From assembly GCA_965662565.1 (NCBI GenBank), contig CBFIHS010000063.1, positions 1 to 8,295 of the forward strand: a stretch of 8,295 bases of DNA, written 5' to 3'. A model generated the notes under the pieces. That model was not told where the DNA came from, searched no databases, and worked only from the letters and a program-made list of their open reading frames with translations. Below, piece by piece: positions 1-6,327 of the stretch. Both the position numbers and the translations under genes were made by a program. The stretch is from UBA5109 sp965662565. GTDB lineage: Bacteria; Pseudomonadota; Gammaproteobacteria; Pseudomonadales; Pseudohongiellaceae. Each line of letters opens with the position of its first letter. The first letter of the stretch is position 1.

Positions 1-440
1 ACTCCAGCATGTACAACACTTAATTCAGCCTTTCGGTAAGCACAGTCATCAGTAACGCCCGTATAAAATTTTTGACTGGGTAAAAGGGGGCGTAATTTTT
101 TGACAGCTATACCATTTTGTACAACTAATACTTCAGCCTGCGAATCTATGTAAGCTGAGATACTCTTGATTGCTTGCTCGCTTTGGTGGGCTTTAGTGCT
201 CACAAATAAATTGTGGATACGATGATCATTGTTAAGCTGGTTAATAGGAATTTGTTCAACGCGATTTTGAAACTTTAGCTCGCCAACTTGTAATTGAAGG
301 GGGATATCTTTTTTATTGTTGCGAGTGAGAAGTACCACCTTAAAACCGGATTGATGCCAATAGCTTGCCCATAGGCAACCAATTGCACCAGCACCAAGAA
401 TATACCAGAGCGAATCTTTGTCAGTATTTTGTTTTGTCAC
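1..440 (-). CDS. panE: 2-dehydropantoate 2-reductase (ketopantoate reductase), N-terminal part, cut by window edge
   Basis: This enzyme reduces ketopantoate to pantoate with NADPH in the cytoplasm, a step of pantothenate and coenzyme A synthesis. About 146 codons are visible, roughly half of the usual 300 residues; the C-terminal half lies beyond base 1. Near the N-terminus I read YILGAGAIGCLW, the GxGxxG nucleotide-binding loop of the Rossmann fold, followed by a strand ending VVLLTRN. Next come FVSTKAHQ, whose Lys matches the family's catalytic Lys, and VQNGM, whose Asn matches the conserved substrate-binding Asn. The stretch TGVTDDCAYR then aligns with the family's G(V/T)T segment. The start is a GTG at 438-440: the frame stays open upstream to a stop near 525 but offers no ATG, GTG or TTG there. 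The Shine-Dalgarno signal is weak (AAAGAA). The product call is firm, the start less so. Confidence 0.87.
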   Translation of the reverse strand, partial: MTKQNTDKDSLWYILGAGAIGCLWASYWHQSGFKVVLLTRNNKKDIPLQLQVGELKFQNRVEQIPINQLNNDHRIHNLFVSTKAHQSEQAIKSISAYIDSQAEVLVVQNGIAVKKLRPLLPSQKFYTGVTDDCAYRKAELSVVHAG

Positions 441-521
441 TTGGATTCTTTGATGGCGGGTACTGTTTATTGTTTTTTCAAAGTGTAGCTCTAATTGGTA
501 TTGACGAATACTAGGAACTAT

Positions 522-539
522 TAGTTAGTATAGTTAGTA
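522..539. repeat. Two tandem copies of a 9-bp unit (TAGTTAGTA)
   Basis: TAGTTAGTA is present twice, back to back, about 85-100 bases upstream of the panE start. It could be a chance low-complexity stretch or a binding site for a panE regulator. Nothing else supports a function. Confidence 0.4.
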
Positions 540-584
540 GCGTATTTGGAATGCTGCGAAAATTACGACTAAGAGGGTTGAAAG

Positions 585-617
585 ATTGGCCAGTCAGGTT
601 GATCCTGACCGGCCAAT
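585..617 (-). terminator. Hairpin terminator-like structure after the sugar dehydrogenase gene
   Basis: Two 14-base arms (585-598 and 604-617) flank a 5-base loop, beginning 18 bases past the stop codon of the minus-strand gene. Read on the minus strand, the single imperfect pair is G-U, so the RNA stem is continuous; on the plus strand it would be an A-C mismatch. This asymmetry indicates that it serves the minus-strand transcript. The following bases (CTTTCAA) make only a poor U-tract, so termination may be inefficient or need help, and some read-through into panE is possible. Confidence 0.65.
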
Positions 618-635
618 GTGAGAAATGCTAATACT

Positions 636-1874
636 TTATTCTGCTGGAGAAATGCGTAATACAGCTCCCTCATCTTCATCCGTTACTAAGTAGATAAGAC
701 CATCTGGTCCTTGCTCAATATTTCTAATTCTTTGCCTGAGTTCAGATAGCATTGTTTCACGGCGCATTTCATCCCAGTTTTGGTCCATGACGATACGATC
801 AAGAACGCCAGTGCCAGGTATGCGTCCGTATATAAGCCCTCCAGTTAAGGCGTTACCTTTCCATGAAGGGAATTGCTCACCAGTATAGAAAATCATTCCG
901 GATACCGCTATCGAAGGGATCCAAATGGTTACCGGTTCTTCCATACCTTCCATGTAGGTGCGTTGTGAAACGCGTGGTCCTGTGTATTCACGCCCAAAAC
1001 TAATGATTGGCCAGCCATAGTTTGCACCGGGTTTAAGGATGTTAATTTCATCACCGCCTTGTGGACCATTCTCGGTTTCCCAAACCTCTCCTGTCTCTGG
1101 GTTTAATGCTAGGCCAAGCATATTGCGGTTTCCAAGAGTGTAAATTTCTGGCAGATAACCAGGTTCATTTACGAATGGGTTGTCAGCCGGTATTGAACCA
1201 TCATCATTTATTCGGATGATTTTACCGTTATGTATGCTGGGATCTTGAGCAGTTTCAGTGCCGTTACCAACTCCCATTATGATTGTTCCATCAGGAGCGA
1301 ATATCATTGGAGCCCCGGCGACTAGTCCACCATCAATGGTTTTGGCAAGGAAGATATCTTCGACATCAAGTAAAGCCATTTGCTCCAAATCTAAGCGACC
1401 TCGAGCGATTGTAGGAGTGAAGTCACGTCCTTCTAAAGGCTTCATATAGGTAAGATAGATAAGACTATTTTCTTCGAAATCAGGATGTAGAGTTACCTCT
1501 TGTAAGGATTCTCCAGCAATTCCTCCTATTAATACTTCAGGTATTCCTGAAATAGGCTGAGGATCGAGTTCACCGTCTCGAATAAGTCTTAACTTGCCAG
1601 GTCTCTCAGTAACAAGCATGTCGCCATTTGGTAGAAAGGCGATACCCCAAGGGTGGGATAATTCGTTTGTTATAACATCAACACGAATCGGTCCTGCTTC
1701 TGCTGTATCGAAAGTGTATGGGCCCTCCCCAATGGATAAAGCTGGCATTTTAGGTGGTTGTGCAATCGCTGGGCTTAGCATGCCCAAAAACAATGTGCAG
1801 GCCATAGCCCAAAGGCTTAATTGCCTTAGGTTTCCATTGCTTTGGTTTTTCTTAATTTTTATTGGTAAATGCAT
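636..1874 (-). CDS. PQQ-dependent sugar dehydrogenase-like protein (GSDH family), secreted
   Basis: This belongs to the soluble aldose/glucose dehydrogenase family (six-bladed beta-propeller, E. coli YliI type), whose members oxidise sugars in the periplasm using PQQ. Residues 1-38 are a Sec signal peptide: basic start, hydrophobic core at 21-33, and cleavage after AIA (36-38). The mature part shows LSHPWGIAFLPNGDMLVTERPG (72-93), the blade motif LHPDF (129-133), HNGKIIRI (215-222), GNRNMLG (248-254) and ENGPQGGDEIN (268-278) with a following NYGWP. Near the C-terminus it has RIRNIEQGPDGLIYLVTDE. Length (412 aa) is slightly above the usual 350-400. The catalytic His and Arg normally found in an HxxGR motif appear replaced by Val185 and Pro189 (segment 182-192), so activity as a classical PQQ dehydrogenase is uncertain. 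The ATG start is supported by GGAG at 1882-1885, seven bases away. It is divergent from dmlA and shares its upstream region. Confidence 0.83.
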   Translation of the reverse strand: MHLPIKIKKNQSNGNLRQLSLWAMACTLFLGMLSPAIAQPPKMPALSIGEGPYTFDTAEAGPIRVDVITNELSHPWGIAFLPNGDMLVTERPGKLRLIRDGELDPQPISGIPEVLIGGIAGESLQEVTLHPDFEENSLIYLTYMKPLEGRDFTPTIARGRLDLEQMALLDVEDIFLAKTIDGGLVAGAPMIFAPDGTIIMGVGNGTETAQDPSIHNGKIIRINDDGSIPADNPFVNEPGYLPEIYTLGNRNMLGLALNPETGEVWETENGPQGGDEINILKPGANYGWPIISFGREYTGPRVSQRTYMEGMEEPVTIWIPSIAVSGMIFYTGEQFPSWKGNALTGGLIYGRIPGTGVLDRIVMDQNWDEMRRETMLSELRQRIRNIEQGPDGLIYLVTDEDEGAVLRISPAE

Positions 1875-1948
1875 AGGTATGCTCCATGTGAGGGATCCAT
1901 ATATTTAGAACGTAAATTTAGATTGCTTAAGTAATTATTATTGAAAGC

Positions 1949-1961
1949 GAATGATACATTC
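1949..1961. promoter_or_regulatory. Small dyad GAATG-ATA-CATTC
   Basis: This 13-base interrupted palindrome has 5-bp arms and lies just left of the larger 11-bp dyad, in the divergent region between the sugar dehydrogenase and dmlA. Its arms are short enough to arise by chance. It is listed because its position suits a site controlling the minus-strand gene. Confidence 0.25.
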
Positions 1962-1966
1962 TTTGG

Positions 1967-1995
1967 CTTTATAATCAATGGGAATGATTATAAAG
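1967..1995. promoter_or_regulatory. Perfect 11-bp inverted repeat, probable operator (LysR-like T-N11-A)
   Basis: CTTTATAATCA (1967-1977) and TGATTATAAAG (1985-1995) are exact reverse complements separated by seven bases. The inner part reads T at 1975, eleven bases, A at 1987, the T-N11-A signature of LysR-type regulator sites. The dyad lies between two divergent genes. It is centred near 1981, about 66 bases before the start point expected from the candidate dmlA promoter, which is where LysR activators usually bind. E. coli dmlA is controlled by the LysR-type DmlR, so a similar regulator is plausible, but none is encoded in this window. It is too AT-rich and too far from any stop codon to be a good terminator. 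Confidence 0.55.
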
Positions 1996-2012
1996 ACTGG
2001 AGCTTCCAATAC

Positions 2013-2040
2013 TTGCTTAATGGTGGAAATAAGTTAGGAT
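2013..2040 (+). promoter_or_regulatory. Candidate sigma-70 promoter for dmlA
   Basis: TTGCTT (2013-2018) and TAGGAT (2035-2040) are separated by 16 bases and match the consensus at three and four positions. This is a weak core promoter, as expected for one that depends on an activator bound at the upstream dyad. It is chosen partly on that spacing, so confidence is low. Confidence 0.25.
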
Positions 2041-2095
2041 TGTCGAGCTTTAAGTCAGGGTTTCTGTGATGAGATATCAGTTCGAAAGTTTAGCT

Positions 2096-2102
2096 AGGGG
2101 GA
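2096..2102 (+). promoter_or_regulatory. Strong ribosome binding site of dmlA
   Basis: AGGGGGA stands three bases before the ATG at 2106. It selects this start over the in-frame Met codon at residue 6, which has no such signal even though many homologues begin near that position. Confidence 0.7.
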
Positions 2103-2105
2103 AGT

Positions 2106-3185
2106 ATGTCAGATAAATCAATGAATATTGCGGTGATACCTGGAGATGGAATTGGTGTAGAAGTAATGCCGGAGGGAATTCTTGTTCTAGAAGCCGCAGC
2201 AAAACGTTTTAATCTTGATTTCAACTTCACGGACTATGATTTTTCATCTGCTGACTATTACGCCAAGCATGGACAAATGTTGCCAGATGACTGGCAGCAA
2301 CAATTATCTTCATCTGATGCCATTTTTTTTGGTGCTGTTGGGTGGCCCGAGACAGTTCCTGATCATATTTCTCTTTGGGGCTCATTGATTCAATTTCGTC
2401 GAGTCTATGATCAATATGTGAGTTTGCGTCCGGCTCGAGCTATGCCTGGTGTTCCTTCCCCTCTAGTGGGAGTAAAACCTGGTGATATCGACATGATGAT
2501 TGTCAGGGAGAATACTGAAGGAGAATATTCATCTATTGGTGGGCGTATGTTCCCAGATACCGAACGAGAAATTGTTGTTCAGGAAACAGTAATGAGTCGT
2601 ACTGGTGTCGATCGTATTTTGAAATATGCCTTTGAGTTAGCTGCCAAGAGAGGTAAGCATCTTACTTCCGCCACTAAGTCGAATGGTATCTCAATTACTA
2701 TGCCATACTGGGATGAGCGCGTTAGCCTAATGGCTGAAAACTACCCAGAGATCAAGTTTGATAAGTACCATATTGATATTTTAACTGCTCAGTTTGTGCT
2801 GCACCCGGATTGGTTTGATGTGGTGGTGGCTTCCAATCTATTTGGTGATATCTTGTCTGACTTAGGGCCTGCTTGTACAGGTACTATCGGTATTGCGCCC
2901 TCAGCTAATATTAATCCAGAAAGGCTTTTTCCTTCTTTATTTGAGCCAGTACATGGTTCAGCACCAGATATTGCGGGCAAGGGGATAGCGAATCCAATTG
3001 GCCAAATATGGGCTGGAGCAATGATGCTTGATCATCTTGGACAAGCTGAGGCTGGAGCTGCAATCGTTCGAGCGATTGAGGCGGTTCTTGCTGAATCTAG
3101 CTTGCGCACTAGGGATTTAGGCGGTGAAGCTGATACCAAGACCTGTGCTGCTGCTGTTGCTGATGCCTTGGCTAGTGGGAGCTGA
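2106..3185 (+). CDS. dmlA: D-malate / tartrate dehydrogenase (decarboxylating), TtuC/DmlA type
   Basis: This cytoplasmic NAD-dependent enzyme oxidises and decarboxylates D-malate to pyruvate; relatives also act on tartrates and 3-isopropylmalate. The 359-residue sequence follows E. coli DmlA closely along its whole length. It has IPGDGIG (11-17), FGAVGWPETVPDHISLWG (75-92), the catalytic Tyr141 in ENTEGEYSS, and catalytic Lys191 in TSATKSNG. Metal-binding Asp224, Asp248 and Asp252 lie in HIDIL and FGDILSD, and the NAD-binding EPVHGSAPDI segment follows. VGWPETVPDHISLW separates the D-malate/tartrate group from LeuB and isocitrate dehydrogenase. The stop codon overlaps the start of the next gene by one base (TGATG), so the two are co-transcribed and probably translationally coupled. 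Exact substrate preference within the group cannot be read from the sequence. Confidence 0.92.
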   Translation: MSDKSMNIAVIPGDGIGVEVMPEGILVLEAAAKRFNLDFNFTDYDFSSADYYAKHGQMLPDDWQQQLSSSDAIFFGAVGWPETVPDHISLWGSLIQFRRVYDQYVSLRPARAMPGVPSPLVGVKPGDIDMMIVRENTEGEYSSIGGRMFPDTEREIVVQETVMSRTGVDRILKYAFELAAKRGKHLTSATKSNGISITMPYWDERVSLMAENYPEIKFDKYHIDILTAQFVLHPDWFDVVVASNLFGDILSDLGPACTGTIGIAPSANINPERLFPSLFEPVHGSAPDIAGKGIANPIGQIWAGAMMLDHLGQAEAGAAIVRAIEAVLAESSLRTRDLGGEADTKTCAAAVADALASGS

Positions 3186-4087
3186 TGAGTTCCGTTGAGC
3201 TTTTTCTACCTGGGTTTAAAGGCCAACTGATAGAGTGTGACGGCGTTGAAATTAATTGTGCGGTCGCGGGTTCAGGACCTCCCTTGTTGTTATTGCATGG
3301 GCATCCTCAGACTCAGATTGTCTGGCGCAAAGTTGCTCCGAGTTTTGTAGAAGCAGGCTATACCGTTGTTACAGCTGATCTGCGCGGTTACGGCGATAGC
3401 GCTAAACCAAGTGGTGACCTCGAACACAGCAATTATTCCAAGCGTGTAATGGCAAAAGATCAAGTGACCTTGATGCAGAACTTAGGCTTTGATCGTTTTG
3501 CTGTTATTGGACACGATAGAGGAGGCAGGGTGGCGCATCGAATGGCGCTAGACTTTCCAGACTCTGTTAGCCAAATCATCGTAGTCGATATAGCACCAAC
3601 CGCTACTATGTATGCGCTAACAAATAAAGAATTCGCTTCACGCTATTTCTGGTGGTTTTTCCTTATTCAGCCTGCTGATCTTCCTGAACGAATGATCGGG
3701 CATGATCCTGAGTTTTTTTTGAAAAAGCATATTGAAGGTCAAATTAAAATTTCTGGTGCGGTAGCAGAGGAAGTCTTCAAGGAGTATCTACGTTGTTATC
3801 GTGATCCAGCCACAATACATGCTATTTGTGAGGATTATCGTGCGGCTGCGTCTATTGATTTAGTTCATGATGAGGAAGATAAAGACAAGCGTATTAAGGC
3901 TCCTTTATTAGCTCTTTGGGGCGAGATGGGTACGGTTGGAGCTTTATATGATGTAATAGAAACTTGGAAAGATAAAGCCGTTTCAGTTCAAGGTAAGTCT
4001 TTGCCTTGTGGTCATACTCTTGCAGAAGAAGTTCCTGAAATGTTCACTCATGAAGTGCTCGATTTTCTGGACGCAAACTCTAACTAA
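3185..4087 (+). CDS. Alpha/beta hydrolase, haloacetate (fluoroacetate) dehalogenase-like
   Basis: Members of this family hydrolyse haloacetates to glycolate plus halide; the protein is cytoplasmic, with no signal peptide. The 300 residues carry the alpha/beta-hydrolase HGHPQT oxyanion region (38-43) and the nucleophile motif GHDRGGR, with Asp111 and the two Arg residues (112, 115) that bind the substrate carboxylate. The catalytic Asp135 lies in VVDIAPT and the catalytic His277 in CGHTLAEE. Of the halide pocket known from RPA1163 (His155, Trp156, Tyr219), Trp157 and Tyr218 are kept, but Trp156 replaces the His. Phe40 of RPA1163 is His40 here. The fold and family are clear, and the retained Arg pair argues for a short carboxylate substrate. 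Defluorination is doubtful, and a chloro- or bromo-acid or another ester-like substrate is possible. Its ATG overlaps the dmlA stop, with GGGAG just upstream. Confidence 0.85.
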   Translation: MSSVELFLPGFKGQLIECDGVEINCAVAGSGPPLLLLHGHPQTQIVWRKVAPSFVEAGYTVVTADLRGYGDSAKPSGDLEHSNYSKRVMAKDQVTLMQNLGFDRFAVIGHDRGGRVAHRMALDFPDSVSQIIVVDIAPTATMYALTNKEFASRYFWWFFLIQPADLPERMIGHDPEFFLKKHIEGQIKISGAVAEEVFKEYLRCYRDPATIHAICEDYRAAASIDLVHDEEDKDKRIKAPLLALWGEMGTVGALYDVIETWKDKAVSVQGKSLPCGHTLAEEVPEMFTHEVLDFLDANSN

Positions 4088-4097
4088 GGTTTTTATT

Positions 4098-4124
4098 TTG
4101 ACATTTATGCATGAAAACTAGATT
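4098..4124 (+). promoter_or_regulatory. Candidate promoter for the outer-membrane protein gene
   Basis: A full consensus TTGACA sits at 4098-4103. The best matching -10 hexamer downstream is TAGATT (4119-4124) at a short 15-base spacing, or GATTCT at 17 bases; both are poor. No hairpin follows the hydrolase gene, so read-through from dmlA is also possible. The evidence is suggestive only. Confidence 0.25.
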
Positions 4125-4198
4125 CTGTAGAGTTTTTATGGGTAAATATTCAGCGCTTTTAATTTAGACAAAATTAACTAAAATGAGTTAACACTAAG

Positions 4199-4237
4199 CA
4201 TCAATAGTCACCATCAATAGTCACCATCAGTAATCAA
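4199..4237. repeat. Tandem 13-bp repeat, two exact copies plus a degenerate third
   Basis: CATCAATAGTCAC occurs at 4199-4211 and again at 4212-4224. A third, imperfect copy (CATCAGTAATCAA) follows at 4225-4237. The array ends 22 bases before the GTG start of the porin-like gene, inside its probable 5' leader. It could bind a regulator or change copy number by slippage. It has no unique spacers, so it is not a CRISPR array. Confidence 0.75.
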
Positions 4238-4259
4238 TAACCAACAGCAGAAGTCAATT

Positions 4260-5675
4260 GTGTCACTAAACCTACTAAAAGTTTTTCAAGTCCACTTTGT
4301 TCGAAGAATTGCGTTTCAAATTTTGACCTTGAGTCTTGGCGTGTTTTTTACTGCTTCAGCGACTTTAGCGCAGGCTGCGCCATGGCGCCTTGATGATGAT
4401 CTTGGCTTAATAGATGGCTTGTCCCTTTCGGGTGCAATTCGCAGTCGTTTTGAGAATGCTCGAAACTCATTGCGTGCGAGCACACCTAACGATCAAACCT
4501 TGAAACTTAGGACTCGCATTAATCTTAAATATGAAAGGGGTCAGAGTTTATGGGAATTTGAGCTTATGGACTCTCGACAAGAGTTTGCTGATGTTGATGG
4601 TGTTGTCGGGAATGGTGATGTCAACGTTTTAGACATACAACAAGCTAATGTTAAGTTCGATTTAGGTTCCTCAGAAACTACATTAAAGCTTGGACGTTTT
4701 ACTAAGGATTACGGCAGTCGACGCGTAGTTGCTAGACCAATATATCGTAATACTATGAATGCATTTGATGGTTTGGTGTTGGAGCACGAGACAGAACGAG
4801 AGAATCAGTTTTCTATTATTGCTTCACAGCCCGTCAGTCGGCTTCCAGCAAATAGTACAGATGCCTTAAACAATAAATTTGAGTGGGATAGTTCGAGTAG
4901 TGACCGTCGCTTTTATGGTTTATTCACAATGCAGCCAGCACCCTTGAAAGGTCTGGTGGATGGTTACTTCAGTGCTTTGAGAACGGAATTTTATTTGTTC
5001 TCTTTACGTGAAAAAGGCAATGCTTTACTTAGCTCCCATTTAGAGACTGTAGGATTTCGTGCTGAGGTTCGTCCAAAACCGGGGCAATTTGATTTCGAGA
5101 TAGAAGCCATCTTGCAAAGAGGCAGTAGCACAAGTTTAGTGAATACATCCTCTTTGCTAGCAAGCCAAATCGATGCTGATCAAAGGTCTTATTTTACTTT
5201 TTTCGAGCTGGGTTACAGCTTTGAAATGAAATCAAATTTACGGGTTTTGTTTGAATTTGATTACGGCTCCGGTGATGATCTGGCAACGCCACAAAGGCAG
5301 GAGCGTTATAACTCATTGTTTGGAGTAAGCGCATTTGCTTATGGTCCCACAGGTTTCTACGGTGTTTTTAATTTCAGTAATACAATCAGTCCTGGTTTGC
5401 GGGCTAGCTTTAATCCAATTGAAAACCTAAATATTATGGCTTCTTATCGACACTTTTGGTTGGCTGATAATAGAGACTCCCTAGGGCGAACAGGGCTTCG
5501 GGACATAAGTGGCAATACGGATAGTTATATGGGGCAGCATTTTGAATTGCGTGCTAGGTGGGACCTTTTTCCTGAAAACCTAAGAGTTGAGGTGGGGAGT
5601 GTTATTTACCAACCCAAAGGTTTTCAAGAGCGTAATTCGATATTTACTTATGCCGGTTTTGAGTTTTCATTTTAG
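4260..5675 (+). CDS. Outer-membrane beta-barrel, alginate-export (AlgE-like) family porin
   Basis: This is probably a monomeric outer-membrane channel for anionic solutes. Residues 1-39 form a signal peptide: Arg15-Arg16, hydrophobic core 17-35, and likely cleavage after AQA. The mature protein has alternating polar and hydrophobic strands rich in aromatic residues, and ends in FEFSF with a terminal Phe, the signal for outer-membrane insertion. LSLSGAIRSRFE, the KLRTRINLKYE strand, ELMDSRQEFAD and KLGRFTKDYGSRRVVARPIYRNT match the bacterial 'alginate export family' pattern. Length (471 aa) suits the family. No other alginate genes are present, so alginate export in the Pseudomonas sense is unlikely; with an upstream dehydrogenase and hydrolase, uptake of a small organic acid is the better guess. 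The start is GTG with a weak AGAAG signal, and no better in-frame start is seen. Confidence 0.78.
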   Translation: MSLNLLKVFQVHFVRRIAFQILTLSLGVFFTASATLAQAAPWRLDDDLGLIDGLSLSGAIRSRFENARNSLRASTPNDQTLKLRTRINLKYERGQSLWEFELMDSRQEFADVDGVVGNGDVNVLDIQQANVKFDLGSSETTLKLGRFTKDYGSRRVVARPIYRNTMNAFDGLVLEHETERENQFSIIASQPVSRLPANSTDALNNKFEWDSSSSDRRFYGLFTMQPAPLKGLVDGYFSALRTEFYLFSLREKGNALLSSHLETVGFRAEVRPKPGQFDFEIEAILQRGSSTSLVNTSSLLASQIDADQRSYFTFFELGYSFEMKSNLRVLFEFDYGSGDDLATPQRQERYNSLFGVSAFAYGPTGFYGVFNFSNTISPGLRASFNPIENLNIMASYRHFWLADNRDSLGRTGLRDISGNTDSYMGQHFELRARWDLFPENLRVEVGSVIYQPKGFQERNSIFTYAGFEFSF

Positions 5676-5692
5676 GAAGAAGCAATTCAACT

Positions 5693-6277
5693 TTATTTAA
5701 AGTCGCCAGATAATGAGGCTAATGTCTCGCTTGGCAACTTCACGCCATCAACCTTTAAATTAAGGTGGTCGCAACCGGCAAAGACCGCTTGATTATTTTT
5801 CACTGCTGCAACCATTTCAGGGCTGAATTCGAATCTCAGAAAATGCACACTTGAAGTCTTTACTTCATTTTCTCTTTCAAGATCTTCATCCGCAATTGCA
5901 TAAACTTTCTCATGTCCATCAACTTGCATCCAAACCATATCTTCAACGCCTATTAAATTACTAAGCTCTAGTTTACGTTTGTCGATGTCATCGTATTCCA
6001 ACATGAAAGTGGCCTTCCAATTAGAGCCATCCGGAATAAGAGGGTTGTAGGCATCTAGTTCATCTTGAATGCCTTCTGCTTTAAAAACTTTCTCAATTCG
6101 AAGCATCTCTTGAATTTGATAACGCACAGTCAACTCATCTTCAAAAATAATTCGCGCATTGGGGGTCAGATTTAGCTGTCGATTTTTTTTATGAGCAATA
6201 AGCTTGGCTTTAAATTCTGCTCGACTTAATGAATATTCTTCCAGTGATAATAAATCACCTCTAGTTAAAGTAGTCAT
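5693..6277 (-). CDS. DUF3501 family protein
   Basis: I recognise this as a DUF3501 protein of typical length (194 aa), a family with no known biochemical function. It starts MTTLTRGDLLSLEEY, and a central segment FEDELTVRYQIQEMLRIEKVF is the most family-like part. There is no signal peptide, membrane helix or metal-binding motif, and only one Cys (169, in GCDHLNL). The sequence is rich in charged residues, so it is probably a soluble cytoplasmic protein. It is the last gene of a minus-strand set with the iron-sulfur protein (50 bases upstream) and rubrerythrin, which suggests an accessory or scaffold role for those redox proteins; this is inference from context. An AAGGA lies a rather long 11 bases before the ATG. 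It converges on the porin gene with only 17 bases between the stops and no terminator hairpin there. Confidence 0.82.
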   Translation of the reverse strand: MTTLTRGDLLSLEEYSLSRAEFKAKLIAHKKNRQLNLTPNARIIFEDELTVRYQIQEMLRIEKVFKAEGIQDELDAYNPLIPDGSNWKATFMLEYDDIDKRKLELSNLIGVEDMVWMQVDGHEKVYAIADEDLERENEVKTSSVHFLRFEFSPEMVAAVKNNQAVFAGCDHLNLKVDGVKLPSETLASLSGDFK

Positions 6278-6327
6278 GCTGTTTTATTTCCTTAAAGTTC
6301 TGTTATTTATTCGTGCTTAGAATTGAA

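Noticed and set aside
1258..1908. Plus-strand open frames at 1258-1449 and 1594-1908
   Set aside because: They lie antisense to the well-supported sugar dehydrogenase; their translations resemble no family and they have no ribosome site.
1967..1995. Intrinsic terminator
   Set aside because: It is not downstream of any gene end; both flanking genes start away from it, and the stem is AT-rich with no U-run.
2789..2980. Minus-strand 63-codon open frame inside dmlA
   Set aside because: It is antisense to a strongly conserved coding region, with no recognisable product or start signal.
2106..3185. LeuB (3-isopropylmalate dehydrogenase) or isocitrate dehydrogenase
   Set aside because: The VGWPETVPDHISLW region and overall match follow DmlA/TtuC; no leucine genes are adjacent.
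3185..4087. Epoxide hydrolase or haloalkane dehalogenase
   Set aside because: The GHDRGGR motif with two carboxylate-binding Arg residues and the VVDIAPT, FFLIQP and CEDYRA segments are those of haloacetate dehalogenases.
4199..4237. Possible CRISPR array
   Set aside because: The repeat units are adjacent and only 13 bp long, with no spacers and no cas genes.
4260..5675. True alginate exporter AlgE
   Set aside because: No alginate polymerisation or modification genes are present; the family name covers many porin-like proteins with other substrates.
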